Positions 41,700-53,705 of a stretch of DNA of 64,000 nt are shown here, piece after piece. How positions within the stretch are numbered: position 1 is the stretch's first letter; every line of letters begins with the position of its first letter. A program made the position numbers and the translations under genes. This DNA is from Phymorhynchus buccinoides (Eukaryota > Mollusca > Gastropoda > Neogastropoda > Raphitomidae): assembly GCA_017654935.2 (NCBI GenBank), contig CM065710.1, forward strand, positions 26,025,528-26,089,527, read 5' to 3'. The notes under the pieces are model-generated. The model was not told the origin of the DNA. It saw nothing but the letters and a program-made list of their open reading frames with translations, and searched no databases.

Positions 41700-43484
41700 C
41701 TACTTTTGGTACAATCTCCTGTCTTTTTTGTTTTTCCACAAAGCAGCTGCTTCTGCAAAATCATAGTCTGACATACTGCCCCCTTCGCACTTGATGGTCA
41801 TGAGCACATTCACTTTGTCTTCTTTGAGTCTGTTTCTCTTTGCTGTCTGGATAGCGTTTTGGCAGCTGAAGCCTCTCTCACAGTCTGCTGTTTGAAATGG
41901 AATGACCAGTGCCAACCTTGCAAGGACCAGCAGGTTTGGGAAGGAATCCTGGTGGAACTCAAACAGGAGTTTGTACAATTTGGAAAGTGAATCCCTTGGG
42001 TAGTGATTCTGCAACACAACCTCTTTAGCCATGGTCCATTCTGCAAGGCAAGTGTCTTTCTCAATGAGAGGTTCACTCTTTCTTTCTCCTTCAACAATTT
42101 CCTGCCCATAGAAATCAGTTAGTGAGTGCATTTCCTTTACTCCAAACTCTGCCCTTTCTTCGTCTGACATGAATGACAGACCTCGCATTCCCAAAACACC
42201 AAATGCAGAAGCTACATCTGTTGACTTCTTTGGAAACCTTGTCTCAATATTTCCAAAAAGTGTGTCACAAAATTCAGTTCGAATCTTGTCAATCTTTTCT
42301 GAAGTTTCTTTCACACTCCCATCATCAAATGTCAGCTTCATCTTCTTGTACTTCAGTTCAACAGTCACCCCTTCTGCATTTTTCTTCTTCTCAAGGCTCT
42401 CTCTCAGTTGTGTCTGGTAGTGTGTTTTGCCCGTCTTTGCAGTCTTCACTTTATTCTTCAACCCTGTCAAGGCTGGCTGAACACAAGAAATATCCAAATC
42501 TCGTTTCTGCAGGATCATAGACATCTGTGAAAGAGACGGTAAAATGTCCATGAACATGGCTAGCACACAGACAAACTTGTAGTCACTCAAACGTTTGTGC
42601 ACCAGTTTTGACTTGCTGTCTTCACGACGGCTGAAGAAGGTAACAAGCGATGCCCAAGAGAGAAACACAGCCTTCACCGCTTCAAAGAAAGAGAGCCATC
42701 TTATTTCATGACACTCTCTGACCTGCAACACTGGATCGTCAAGGACCTTTTGAATTTCTTTCAGCTCACATTTCCTGTTGCCCGATTTGCTGCCCCCAAA
42801 ATGGTAGTATAGGTCTGCCAGTGTACGCTCCACTTCTGTCAAAAAGGTGATGTTCTTTGAAGACTGTGACGTGGCCAAATTGAAGCGATGCGCCATGCAG
42901 TGCACATTTATACAATGTAGGCTCTCCTTCTTGATTTGAGCAGAAACTCCATTCTTTCTTCCTGTCATCACGGCAGCACCATCAGAGCCAAAGCCTATCA
43001 CTTTGTGTATATCCAGCTTCTTTTCGGCTAAAGTTTTCTTCAGCAGCTCAAAGAGCACCTTGGCATCTGACTTGGGATTGTCTATAGTGACATTCTTGAG
43101 AAAGTATGTTTTGGGAACAAACTGTTCATCAACAATTCGCACATACACTATCAAGTGTTTATTTACTGCAAGATCAGTACTCTCATCAATGAGCACTGAG
43201 AAGAAGCTGGCTTTCTTCACATCATTGAGGACTCTTTCCTGGATTTCTTCAGCAAGACACTCCTGAAATTCTTCACCTGAGGGTCTGGTAGTGTAGGTAG
43301 CATTACAACCTACAGACAACTTTGAAGCAGATTCACACCCCTGTTGCTTCAGAAACTCCATCAGACTTGGATACTTGTTGATAGGCAGGTCCTCTTTGGC
43401 TAGCCAGAAGACAGATCGAAGAGCAGATACAATACTGCCATCGGCAACACTTTCCTTGGTTCTCTGGTTAGCTGTTTCAGCAGC
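41700..43484 (-). CDS. hAT-like gene, exon 2 (catalytic part)
   Basis: 1785 bp ending in a stop at 41700. The exon start is set by the acceptor at 43486-43485 and opens AAETANQRTKESVADG before the first internal Met at 43361. Starting at that Met would lose the exon 1 zinc finger. It carries the RNase-H fold, the insertion domain and the C-terminal dimerisation motif. Confidence 0.9.
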   Translation of the reverse strand, partial: AAETANQRTKESVADGSIVSALRSVFWLAKEDLPINKYPSLMEFLKQQGCESASKLSVGCNATYTTRPSGEEFQECLAEEIQERVLNDVKKASFFSVLIDESTDLAVNKHLIVYVRIVDEQFVPKTYFLKNVTIDNPKSDAKVLFELLKKTLAEKKLDIHKVIGFGSDGAAVMTGRKNGVSAQIKKESLHCINVHCMAHRFNLATSQSSKNITFLTEVERTLADLYYHFGGSKSGNRKCELKEIQKVLDDPVLQVRECHEIRWLSFFEAVKAVFLSWASLVTFFSRREDSKSKLVHKRLSDYKFVCVLAMFMDILPSLSQMSMILQKRDLDISCVQPALTGLKNKVKTAKTGKTHYQTQLRESLEKKKNAEGVTVELKYKKMKLTFDDGSVKETSEKIDKIRTEFCDTLFGNIETRFPKKSTDVASAFGVLGMRGLSFMSDEERAEFGVKEMHSLTDFYGQEIVEGERKSEPLIEKDTCLAEWTMAKEVVLQNHYPRDSLSKLYKLLFEFHQDSFPNLLVLARLALVIPFQTADCERGFSCQNAIQTAKRNRLKEDKVNVLMTIKCEGGSMSDYDFAEAAALWKNKKDRRLYQK

Positions 43485-43578
43485 CTAAAAAAACAAAACA
43501 AACAAAAGACCTGGATGAAATTTCATCTAGCATTGGCTATTTTTTTAAAATTCTATTTTTGTTTCATTTGTTGTAAGT

Positions 43579-43627
<49 letters not shown>

Positions 43628-43674
43628 GTGTGTGCATGCGTGCGTGCGTGCGCGGGGGGGTGTGGAGAGAGAGA

Positions 43675-43729
<55 letters not shown>

Positions 43730-43735
43730 TGTGTA

Positions 43736-43826
<91 letters not shown>

Positions 43827-44605
43827 AAAATTTAAAAAATAAAATTTGAAAATGAGCGAGAGAAGGTGAAGCCTGAAGAAGGTTGAGACAGTGATTGGAA
43901 ATCATCAACTGAAAAAGTAGGCACAGTTGAGTGTGGATCAAGTGGTAAAAGGGGAGGTGGGGTGAAGGAAAGGGGGAAACAATTTTCAATTTTATGGATA
44001 AAGAAAACAAATAAACAGCACACTGTAAAACTAGAACTGAAAGGCAGACAAAGCAAGATTCAAGAAGAAGAAAAAGTACAGTGATACCTACCTGATAACT
44101 ATAATAAGACCTTCAAAATCACCCAAAATAGGGTCTAATAAAGGAAGGGTATGGGGGGGGGGGGGGGGGTGCTTTTCGATACTAATCTATGTTCACATAC
44201 CTGACTGAAATCTTGCTGCAGCCCTTCAGCTTCAACAGCTTGCCTGTGGTGAGATGTCTGGGCATGGCGTGTTAGAGTGGAAGTGCGATAATTCCTGCAG
44301 CCAGGCTTAGTGAAGGCGTTCTTCTTCTTGTGCTTGGAACACAAACTGCAGCGCAATCCGTCGACTTCATTTGTCACCCACGGCCATGTTTTTTTCCAGT
44401 TCTTGGAACTTTGTTCCCTTTTTCCAGCACTCGATTTTGGGTCACTCTCACAGTCTGAATCACTTTCGTGTTCAAAGCTGGCTTCTTCATCGCCAATCTC
44501 TTCATCTTCTGAAGTCCTGTTTGTCGAAGGACTAGGTGGTGGGGACGATCGTGTTTTTTTGAACGCGAAGTCGAACAAAGTCCCGCTTTTGCGTTTGGTC
44601 GCCAT
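41700..44605 (-). CDS. hAT-superfamily transposase-like gene, two exons
   Basis: Exon 1 (44201-44605, 135 codons) and exon 2 (41700-43484, 594 codons and stop) join in phase 0 to 729 residues. The donor is CAG then GTATGT; the acceptor is a T-rich tract then TTTAG before GCTGCT. Residues 1-65 are acidic and Ser-rich. C86 and C89 with H114 and H119 form a BED/TTF-type zinc finger. The hAT RNase-H fold follows: SVLIDESTD near 228-237 (first Asp about 235), GFGSDGAAV near 299-307 (second Asp about 303), CMAHRFNLA near 331, and C-terminal CERGFS near 670 (Glu about 671) with the hAT dimerisation region. All three expected catalytic acids are present and the frame is intact. It resembles proteins annotated as ZNF862- or C17orf113-like in animals. 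It could be a recent autonomous transposon or a host gene derived from one. Confidence 0.9.
43580..43824. repeat. (TG)n(GA)n compound microsatellite inside the hAT gene intron
   Basis: TG run 43591-43640, then GA and GTGT blocks to 43824. It makes up much of the 716-bp intron. Length variation is expected. Confidence 0.95.
44088..44170. mobile_element. Left-end fragment of a pogo/Tigger-like MITE
   Basis: TACAGTGATACCTACCTGAT, AATAAGACCTTCAAAATC and GGGTCTAATAAAGGAAGG, then a G run. The right end is absent. Lies in the hAT gene intron. Confidence 0.5.
44201..44605 (-). CDS. hAT-like gene, exon 1 (zinc finger)
   Basis: Start codon at 44605 in the context AAAAATGGCG-like. The peptide begins MATKRKSGTLFDFAFKKT; the motif NWKKTWPWV precedes LRCSLC and TLTRHAQTSHH. 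The phase 0 donor was chosen because it joins to exon 2 in frame. Without splicing the frame continues 21 residues to a stop. Confidence 0.85.
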
Positions 44606-44814
44606 TTTTCTGCACCCAGTGCTGAGACCGGAAGCCCGCTCGTTAAATTACATTAAACACGCTTTCATTGGTCGATCATAGTATACAACTACCTACTGTC
44701 CAATGAAGTTGCTTGTTATGTGCACGCTGTTGGGAGAATGAGAGGCCCTGCCAAGGGTGACTAGCTTGATCGTAATGATCGCGCGCATCAGTTTTAAAAG
44801 TGCGGGGATGGTTT

Positions 44815-44913
44815 CTTTTTTGCGCGCGCGTTCGCGCGAAGCTTTTTTTTATTTGCGGGATTTTTTTTTTTAATGCGCGAATCCCGCAATCGCGCCCTCT
44901 AGTTGCAACTCTG
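44815..44913. other. Palindromic candidate right end of the hAT element
   Basis: TTGCGGGATTTTTTTTTTAA and GCGCGAATCCCGCAA form a hairpin, preceded by GCGCGCGCGTTCGCGCG. The outer edge read inward from 44913 is CAGAGTTGCAACTAGAGGGC. A related word, TTTGCAACTAGG, occurs at 40868, just beyond the foldback element. Confidence 0.4.
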
Positions 44914-45580
44914 AGTAAGGCAATAACGGAAAAATACAATTAACCGAGAAATGTAGGGGGGTGGTACATCTTGACCTTTACCAACATTTCTTACCATTAA
45001 AACGTCGTTATGTACTTCCGAGTTCTCCTTAAGGATATTCTAATTAAAATCACAATCGACTTGGTCCGCTTATTCGTTACCTTGAACTTTTTTTCTTAAG
45101 TCTTGGATATAATACATGTACTGGTACTGCAAATCATAGATATACATTTGGTGCTGTTCAAACAAAACAAAAAACAAAAGTAAACCATAAAAAAGCAACC
45201 TCAATTAAAGCAAATGAAAAACAACAAAACCTCAAAGCTACATTTTGTACCCAAAAAAAAAAAATTGTTTATAGTAACAAGCCAACAAAATGAAACACAC
45301 ACAATTAATAATAAATCATACAGGATCTTTACATAGCACATCAATTCTTTTGGCGTAAAAATCAAACCAACCACTTTTTTTTTTTTTTTTAAACTGAGGT
45401 ACGTAGAAAGGTTTCTAGTTTTCTTTTTTTCACATCTTCTTTTACTGTATTAACATTTTTTTTTCCCAACCCATTATTTTATTCTGTATCACTTTTCCCC
45501 CTACCTCCCCACCCCACCCCACCCCTTATTTCTTCCTTTCTGCCCCACCCCAACTCTCTCACCCACCAATATACACACTT

Positions 45581-45723
45581 CAGGCATGGGAATTGTCAGA
45601 GACAAAAAACTCTGAAAAGCCCCCCAATTGAAGTATTTAGTAACAAAAACGAAGTATTTAGTAACAATTTCATTTTTTTTTTCTCGCGGAAATCCGCGAA
45701 TTCGCTGACAATTCCCATGCCTG
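45581..45723. mobile_element. hAT-like MITE, CAGGCATGGG family
   Basis: CAGGCATGGGAATTGTCAG at the left and CTGACAATTCCCATGCCTG at the right, a perfect 19-bp inverted repeat. It is flanked by the 6-bp direct duplication ACACTT (45575-45580 and 45724-45729). 143 bp; the interior has a direct repeat of GAAGTATTTAGTAACAA. Confidence 0.92.
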
Positions 45724-45732
45724 ACACTTTCA

Positions 45733-46562
45733 TTGGTGCAACTACACAAAATGAAAAAACCTGAAAGGCTGGGGTCTAGGGGTAACGTCCCCCTGCAGCT
45801 GAAGAAAAAATTGATTTATGAAGGTATTTTAGTTTGCTTTTTCCACAATTTATACACATTCTTATTTTTTTAAGTGTTTGAAAAATACAGTAGATCTGGC
45901 TTGATAAATAAAAAAAAAAAAGGAAATTCCATTTCTGGTAAAATTTAAAAAAAAAAAAGGAAATCCTTGTACAGACAACCCCCTATTTTACGACCCTCTG
46001 TTAAGCGACCACCTCTCATTTGAGACCGGATTTGTTGGCACAGATGCATTTTACTATGTAAACGACCTCTCTTAAACCACTTCCTCTAAAACGCGACTTA
46101 CGACCGCCATTTTGTTGGTTTTTACGACCGTTGCTGTCATCTGCATAGACTTCGAGCAAAGGGAAACAACCACGGTCAAGGGTCTGAAAGCGGAGTCGCT
46201 TCCCTTGTTGGAGAAAAGATGGCGGAGAGTGTAGGAAAAGCATGAAAACCACTGACTTTGAAAAAGAAAACCACTGTCTTTGGACGAGAGTGGAGGTGAT
46301 TAACAGAAGTCGGCGAAGTGAAACTGTAATACATCGATTGCACAATCCTATGGAGTTGGAAAGACCCAAATCCAGTTTTAATATGTCATTGTATGTGTGC
46401 ATGAAGAAGAGAGTATGAACTGTGCTGAACTTTTTCTTTCTACGGCTGCCAGTGAAAACCTCCGTCATACGACCCCTCCAATTTACGACCGATTTTTCCA
46501 GACATTTTGGAAGTCTTAAAATAGAGGTTTGTCTGTATACCAGAAAAAGTTGCACCCATGTA
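45733..46562. mobile_element. GGTGCAAC element, copy 2, split by a pogo-like element
   Basis: GGTGCAACTACACAAAATG through TTGATTTATGAAGGTATTTT matches 1619-1828. The element resumes after 46537 with CCAGAAAAAGTTGCACCC. The break is exactly at the TA borders of the insertion at 45970. Confidence 0.65.
45970..46537. mobile_element. pogo/Tigger-like element, TACAGACAAACC family, copy 1
   Basis: TACAGACAACCCCCTATTTT at the left and AAAATAGAGGTTTGTCTGTA at the right with TA borders. 568 bp; closely matches 61700-62266. Minus-strand frames of 130-200 codons occur in both copies but contain no transposase motif I recognise. Confidence 0.85.
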
Positions 46563-48337
46563 CTTCCTAATAATTCTCTCTTTTCTTTTCTACAACTAAC
46601 ATTCAAACTTTTCTAAACACTCTCGCCGTTCTTTTCTACAACTAACAATCAAACCTTTCTAAACACTTTCTCGCCATTCTTTTCTTCATAAAATAATCGT
46701 CGTCCCGTACTTCCGATCTTCAACACATTTCATGAACTCGTTGCGTGACATAACTTCTTCCAAAAACCCAACGGAAAAAAATAAGAAAAAAATGTGTTGA
46801 GTGCGAGTCAATCAGAGAACTCAAAACATTAGAGTATAGATGGTGCTGTTAACCAATAGGAGAATAGGATACAAAGTGAGAGGGCTTCTGGGAACACTGG
46901 TGATCCAACTTTCTGTGTGCGAGTTATAAGTGTTGTTTTTTTGTATTTAAAAAAAAGTTACAGTAACAATATAGGGGTACAGTACGCACAATGAAATAAA
47001 AGACTAAACTAAAGGTCGATCAATAAAAGCAACTCATATAACGTTGGGGAATATTTTTTAAAAATCGAAGTGAATCGAAAACTGGTAGGGGTCTTACCGA
47101 CGACCTGGCATTCCATGAGGCATAGTACTAAGACAGAGAGAGAGAAAGGAGAAGGGGGAGAAGTGAGCAGGGATCAATCTTGTCACAGGACATCATAGGT
47201 CATTTGACCAGTTGGATGAAAATATAATAGGTCATTTTCATAAAACGATAAGTCATGATCAATAATGTCAACAAAAAAAGAAGGAAATACAACTTGAGTG
47301 CAACAAAAACTGTTTTCTAGGACACTCTGTTGCAATCAATTGTATAGTTTCAGTGCTTTCACAGACTGCATCTTCAAAGAATGACATGAGAACAGGTTTT
47401 TTGTTTTATTTTATTTCTTTATAGTCATTTTTTTTGGCATGAGAAAAGTTAGTACAGTACTATCAAAGATATTCTAAAAGGGTAAGATCGATTACTTAAA
47501 AGCTTGGCGAACCGGGCTGATAGAGTTATCGTTAGTGGGGACGTGTACACTATTCACAGTGGAGGCTATCCAAAAACTCGGACTGGAACTTGAACGGAGA
47601 ATTCAACTGGCCTATCGATGTGTAAAATGTGTACTGTTTAAAAGGTACATAACCAGTGTTTCTGTCCTCACTACTCATAATAAGGAAAAGAGACCGGATG
47701 TTTATCTTCCCCTGTACAGTCTTTGGTACTATGCAATAACAGGGCAATTATTTGTACAGTTTATTGATTAACCAAAGTGAATCCGATCACTATGGAAATC
47801 AAAATCCTTAAAGTTGCTAACATACCTGAAGTAAACACAATATGTCCTCTTTCCTGCAAAAACAATAGGTCATTTCAAAATGTTATCAGTCAATGACTGA
47901 TGACCGGTGCTAAGAATAATCCCTGAGTGAGAGTCAGTATTGTAGATTGTCGTAAAACGCATTGTAAAGATGATGTAGTCCTTCTTCTCCTCCGACATTC
48001 AACAATCACAAATGATAATTATCTTCTATCACAGCACGCTTTCACAAGCACCAATATTCTTTTGGTCACAAATACGCACTGACTCAATCTCTAACCAAAC
48101 GGAAATTGTCACAAACTTTTGTCTGAAAATAAAAACATGAATGCCTTTCAAAGGGCTTCTCTGTGGGTTTATGTGATGGTGATGGTGATGGTGATGGTTG
48201 GTTGGTTGAATGTTTGTTTGCATTCAAACTTTGTAGGAAGTTTTATTTTATTTTCCCCCCATATTTTTTTGCCTCACTTGATCTATCCCGCATTGATGTC
48301 CCAACAGAAACTCTCGTCTAGAAAGACATGATAATGG

Positions 48338-48545
48338 CAGACCTGTTTACCCCCTACACAAGTCTTGAGTAGTCTGGATAACTGAAATGAGTAGTTTGGG
48401 CTCAAAATGTGTAGTTTTATTCATTCAACCATCAAACAATGTTCACTGAAAATGAGTAATTAGAGCATTCTTTTCAATTTTGAAGAGTAGTAGAGGTCCA
48501 AATTGAGTGGAATACTACTCGAAAAGAGTAGAGTAAACAGGTCTG
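48338..48545. mobile_element. hAT-like MITE, CAGACCTGTTTACC family, complete copy
   Basis: CAGACCTGTTTACCCCCTAC at the left and GAGTAAACAGGTCTG at the right; flanks TAATGG and CAATGG fit a 6-bp duplication with one change. 208 bp. Matches 20694-20915. Confidence 0.88.
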
Positions 48546-48978
48546 CAATGGTGGGTGTCTTTACAACATCTACCTTCCGCTGGAGTCTCCTAAATGTGAG
48601 ACATTTTTTTACAGAATTTCAAGTACATGCAAATAAATCATTAATGTCACCCGCCCCTCCCCCACACACACACCTACAAAAAACAAACAAAAGCTTGGCT
48701 TGGAATAAGAAGGGCAAGGGAACATGAGAGGGAGTGACTATTTATAACGAGAGGGAGAGATATGGCAGTTGCGAAAAACTCAATGATAAGGATAGTGATG
48801 AACAGTGGGGAGATGGGGGGGGGGTAAGAAAAAAAAGGTGGTAGAAATGGCAGATTGAAAACCAACACTGTCCTCTTCTATTATTATTTTTTTAAACCAC
48901 TCCTACAGCCTAGATTACACTGAGCTAAGACAATAGCATCTACCTGACAAAGATGATTGGCTCAGACACAATAGTACC

Positions 48979-49716
48979 TACAGTGGAGTCCGGGTAAAAC
49001 GAATTTTAACGGAACACAGACTCAGTTCGTTGTATCAGGATTTCGTTATACATGAACATGTACAATGTATGTTGAAAACAAAAACAGTTCAAACACTCGC
49101 CAATGATAACCGAAAACATAAACTTGACCAGTTTGGATCGTCTGTCTTAATCACGGGATGTACAAGGCTTGAAGAAGTTCAGCAGTGTTGTCTGACGCTG
49201 ATCTGTTTTGGCACACTTTTCAACAAGTTTGTCCATTAAGTGACAACACATCACACAAATTTAGTTTGTTATAGGCTTTCACGAACTTTTCGATCTTTAT
49301 TTTGAGCGCGAATTGTTAAGCGACCTTGAGAAACCGAATGATCTGTAGGAAGCCTAGGCCTAGCAGACGACCCAGTGTGAATCTAAATGAGTTCACGCAT
49401 GCGCAGTTCATATTTTCCAACTTCCTTCCTCTTGACAACACGTTCTAGCTTGGAGTTTGAAGGCCTAGGTTTTTGCAGCGCATCGCACAGGCTGAGTTCG
49501 TTATAGGCTATTTTTCCAAGTAAATAAAATTATCCTGGGGCCTAGAACATGAGTTCGTAAAAAGCGGATGTTCGTTATATCCAAAGGATTTTTTGTTCGT
49601 TATACCCATGGCTTTGCAAGTGACAAATAGAAGGGCATTTGCCGGGAAATTGAAGTCAGTTCGTTAATCGCGAAATTTCGTTAAAAGCGAGTTCGTTATA
49701 GTTGGACTCCACTGTA
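48979..49716. mobile_element. pogo/Tigger-like element, TACAGTGGAGTCC family
   Basis: TACAGTGGAGTCCGGGTAAA at the left and GTTGGACTCCACTGTA at the right, TA borders. 738 bp. TTCGTTATA words recur in both halves. No transposase frame. Confidence 0.85.
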
Positions 49717-50144
49717 CCTAATTAACATAACTGGCTCATTTCAATCCATTTACTTATCCTAACACCACACAATGGGAAAAAAACACACACAAAAACACCA
49801 TGAATCTAACATTTTAACAACGGTTTAACCATTTTAACTGTACTACGAAATGATGATCAACATAAACCTAATGAAAATCTAAAGGGCAACATTTCAATGG
49901 ATCACGGATATACTGAACAATAATAGCTAAGGTTGTTCCCACCAGCCTGGGGCAATCTCACAACCCCCCATCAACGCCTTTTACCTATCCCACCGAACCA
50001 AAACGCAAACACCACGAGAAAAACAAAACCAAAAACACCACAACATAACAAAAGGGCAAAGTCAGAAAGTGAACTCCACCACAGCAGCCCATGAAAACAG
50101 GTAGCGAGGAAAATGGTAACGGCAACTGCGGCAACAAAAAACCA

Positions 50145-50145
50145 G

Positions 50146-50180
<35 letters not shown>

Positions 50181-50545
50181 ACAACACAGCAGCACTGGTG
50201 ATACACACATTAAAGGAAACCAACGAAATGGGGGACACGCGCGCGCACAAACACATACACACAGTCACACATACATGTGCGCAAACACATGTGCAAGCAC
50301 ACACATACACGCACACACGTGCAAGCACACACATAGGTGCAAGCACACACACACACACACACATGCAGCACACACATATGCACGCGCACGCACACGCACA
50401 CACACACATATATGCACGCACGCACACACACACTACACACTACACACACACACACACTACACACACACACAGTCAGTCACACAAACATACGTGCAAGCAC
50501 ACACACACACAGCACACACATATGCACGCACACACACACACTTGC
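50145..50545. repeat. (TG)n and long (CA)n-rich compound tract
   Basis: TG run 50147-50177, then CA-rich sequence with GCAAGCACACACA and TATGCACGC words to 50545. The HTHT and CVCV frames are artefacts. Confidence 0.93.
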
Positions 50546-50936
50546 CCACACATACATAGTTGCAGCATGCTTGCGCACTCAACACTCTCTCATCATGAAC
50601 ACAACAAAAACCCAAATAGCAATGAAAAATAATAGAACTCTGCCTTTCACTCATCAAAAAACAAAACAACAACAGAGAGGAAGAAAAGAAAAAAAGCACA
50701 GACAAAACATATTAAGGCCCTGTCAGATTAAGGCAAAGGTACCGCTTTAAGTTCGACACGTTCATCTTTTTCAACTAGATCAATCCCCCTCCCCTCTTCT
50801 TCTTCTTCTTCTTCTTCTTCGAGAAGGCAGCAAACTCCACCACATCGATTCTGCTGCAGTTAGGGGCTTAGAACAAAGATGAGGAAGAAGAGCAGCAGAC
50901 ATCATTACTTGCTGGGTGTGATACACTAAAAACAAT

Positions 50937-51265
50937 GGGTTCTTCTTCTTCTGCGTTCCAGAGCCATACGGCCACAATGGGTACGTATGGGTCCGTTTTC
51001 CAGTTTTCACTGGTCTCCTTGCTGCTTACAGCCAACACATTCCAATTTCGGAGGAGCTCAAAGGAGAAAACTATATGGAAGATTTTTTTTTGGGGGAAAA
51101 AGGCAGGAGAATGGACCGCCAATAAGTCAGAAACATAGACGATAGAAAGCAAAGGAAAAAGGCAGAATCAGAGAGTGACAGATCAAAGGAAGCTACAAGC
51201 ACAGAACTTCCAGAAGGTGGGAGAACTATTTGTACGGAAGACCCTCCCGGTATCCCCACGAGGGG
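50937..51265. repeat. Dispersed repeat family R, copy 5
   Basis: TTCTTCTTCTTCTGCGTTCC through TTCACTGGTCTCCTTGC, GGAGGAGCTCAAAGGAG and AACTTCCAGAAGGTGGG to CGGTATCCCCACGAGG. (CTT)n precedes it at 50797-50820. Confidence 0.65.
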
Positions 51266-53051
51266 AAAAAGACTGTCCAAAAACCAACAGCAACACGAAC
51301 TCAGATTATGGCTCGAGTTGAAAGAGATGAACGAGTTCAACTTTGGGGCGAGTCAATCCCAAGAAGGATTCATTCATTCATTAATTAAACAAAAAGCGGT
51401 CACCCGGTCGAGGCATGAAGTCCCACCCCCTGGGCCCGGTAAACAGAGAAGAGGCAGCATACACCTCTCCATTCCCTCACACGCACGCACACTCACACCA
51501 AAAAATGACAACAGCACACAACACCTCGGCACGTCAAACAAAACCACCGATGGGTGAGAGGAGGGAGGGTGGGAGGGAAGAAAGTGAGGAAAAGCTGTGA
51601 TGGTAGAGAGAGAGAGGGGGAGGGTGTAGGAGACAGGAGAAGGTGGTGCCGACATAGTAATTTTGTTGACACAATGGTTAAAAAAAAGACTCACCACCTC
51701 TCGCGAGGCTCTTACATCAGCGCGACCCTGAATGAAGGCGTGAGGAGAAGGAGAATAGAAAGGTGAAGAACATTCACAGTAGGTATTGGGGAAAAAAAGT
51801 TCAGTGATAACATTCATTCACAAGAGCACGCACGCACGCTCGCGAGCGCGTGCGAACGCACACACACACACACACAAACTTCACGCTTCTGAAATGAAAA
51901 CTTAATCGACGGTACACCATCAATTCAAGTGAACTGAGTCTGTAAAACAGACCTGAGGCTGACATTATACTATTGGAAAATTCAACTAGCAACAGCATCT
52001 GCATCAGCATCCGGTATGTTGGCAGAAGAACCAACCAAAAAACTGGGGGGAGAGCATAAAAATGAATAAATAAGAAAGATAAATATGAATAATAAAAAAT
52101 ATATATATATATTTTTTTTTTCGTAGTGATTTGTTGTTGGAGATGAGAATCGGAGCTTGAAGACCTCGATCGTCTCAGCTCCCACAGTGTCATCGTTGAG
52201 GTGTTATCATATATTGAGAACTATGCGATAAAAATGGCTTCCGTTCTATTTCTTCAAGCATTAGCCTCTTAGCCCCTTAGCAATGAAAACCAAATTGAGC
52301 ATCTTCCAAGACCTAGAACCCACAGACATTTTACTGCATAAACAGCTCGCATACAGTCAACTAACGTATTTTAAGCACAATCATGATGAAACGGACACAT
52401 ATGGGACACTAGTAGATATAAAGATGGTGGGAACGATCCTGGAGGCAATGCCCGGAGGCAGTGCAACACCAGTAAAGTCCCAAATTTGGAACAATACAGG
52501 TATGTAAGTAATCAGCACAATCACAACTTTCAGCTCAGTAACAAAAGGCCTTGTATAAAATGCATACTTTGGTAACACACACACACACATGTACAGCCCA
52601 TAATCTTCAATAGGTACACTCAAAAAGCAAAGTAGGTTATATCTTTGTCAAAATTTGCCAATACACAGATTTGGTTAGAGAGGTGGACAGGGGGGAAAAG
52701 AATGTAGAGAGTGAGTGGTATTATAACAAATAAAAAGGGGGGTGGTGGGGGGTGAGAGCCCTAGAATCAGCTCTCTGGCTGGCCCCTAACACACACACAG
52801 GCTCGAACGTAGTCAGATGCGCACACGCACGCAGGCACAAACTCCACGCACGCACACATAGAGCCAGTGCACCCCTCTTGCAGTAACCAACCGTGGCTAA
52901 GCATCCAGATACAGACAGGGCTACAACCAGTTACATTTCCGAAAGTTTAGGCACGAGACGGATAGGGTAGGGTAAAATACAATTTCAGAGCGACCACAAG
53001 CTTATGGTACGTGGATAATGAGGTACTTTGCTGGCATGAACATAGCCCCCC

Positions 53052-53705
53052 CAGACCTGCCTACTTGGAATTTTCCCAATCAGTAGCCCAGCCATCAATT
53101 TTCAGTAGCATGGCAAATTTTTTCGTAGCATCCACAAACGACGGTAATCAATTTGTTCTCTTCCTGAGCCGAAACGTACTGTTTATGTTTCACTGATTGA
53201 ACGCGTTGACGGTCGTCTCTACCGCCATGATTCACAGAGAAGTCTGCATGGCAGAGGTTGCAGTGAGCATGGTTCGCACCAAGTCGACTTCTGACGATGC
53301 AAGGCCACTCCTCCGTGTAAGCTATTTTGAAAATTTGTGCGTCAGGCCGATGTTTTTTCTTAGAAGATGGTGTACCAGATGATTTTCGTTTTCTGGTTTG
53401 GGTTCGTTTTTTTTCGTTTGAAACATCTCCTGAATCGCTACTGCTGCTGGAGTCCGCCATTTTTTTTCAGAGAAAGTAATAAGAACGCATGCGCAGTCAC
53501 TGAAAAAAAACAGAAGTGACTAGGTTATTGCGCGTGACACGGCGTCTGCTCTTAGAAACAGACAAAACCGGGAGCGGCATAAGCAAAAATAAAATGCAGC
53601 AGCATTTTTTTTCTCTCCGTAGCAACGTTAAGGTTGCCGTTGCTCCGTAGCAAAGCTTTATTTTTCATAGCTGCTACGGCCAAATCGTAGCAGTAGGCAG
53701 GTCTG
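53052..53705 (-). mobile_element. hAT-like deletion derivative, CAGACCTGCCTAC family
   Basis: CAGACCTGCCTAC at the left and GTAGGCAGGTCTG at the right, with six C on each side (the right side expanded into a C run to 53727). 654 bp. It keeps the first exon region of a transposase (next entry) but no catalytic domain. Confidence 0.85.
53095..53460 (-). pseudogene. Transposase N-terminal zinc-finger remnant
   Basis: A 121-codon frame beginning MADSSSSSDSGDVSNEKK, then basic KKRTQTRKRKSS, then YTEEWPCIV, HAHCNLCHADFS, NHGGRDD and SVKHKQY: the W..C-x2-C..H..H pattern of the finger that opens hAT-type transposases. It runs on only to the left end of the element; the catalytic part is deleted. The same pattern occurs at 31929 (minus). 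Confidence 0.7.

Noticed and set aside
45970..46606. Minus-strand frames of 130-196 codons in the TACAGACAAACC elements at 45970 and 61700
   Set aside because: Present in both copies, but with frame differences between them and no transposase motif; probably non-coding MITE interior.
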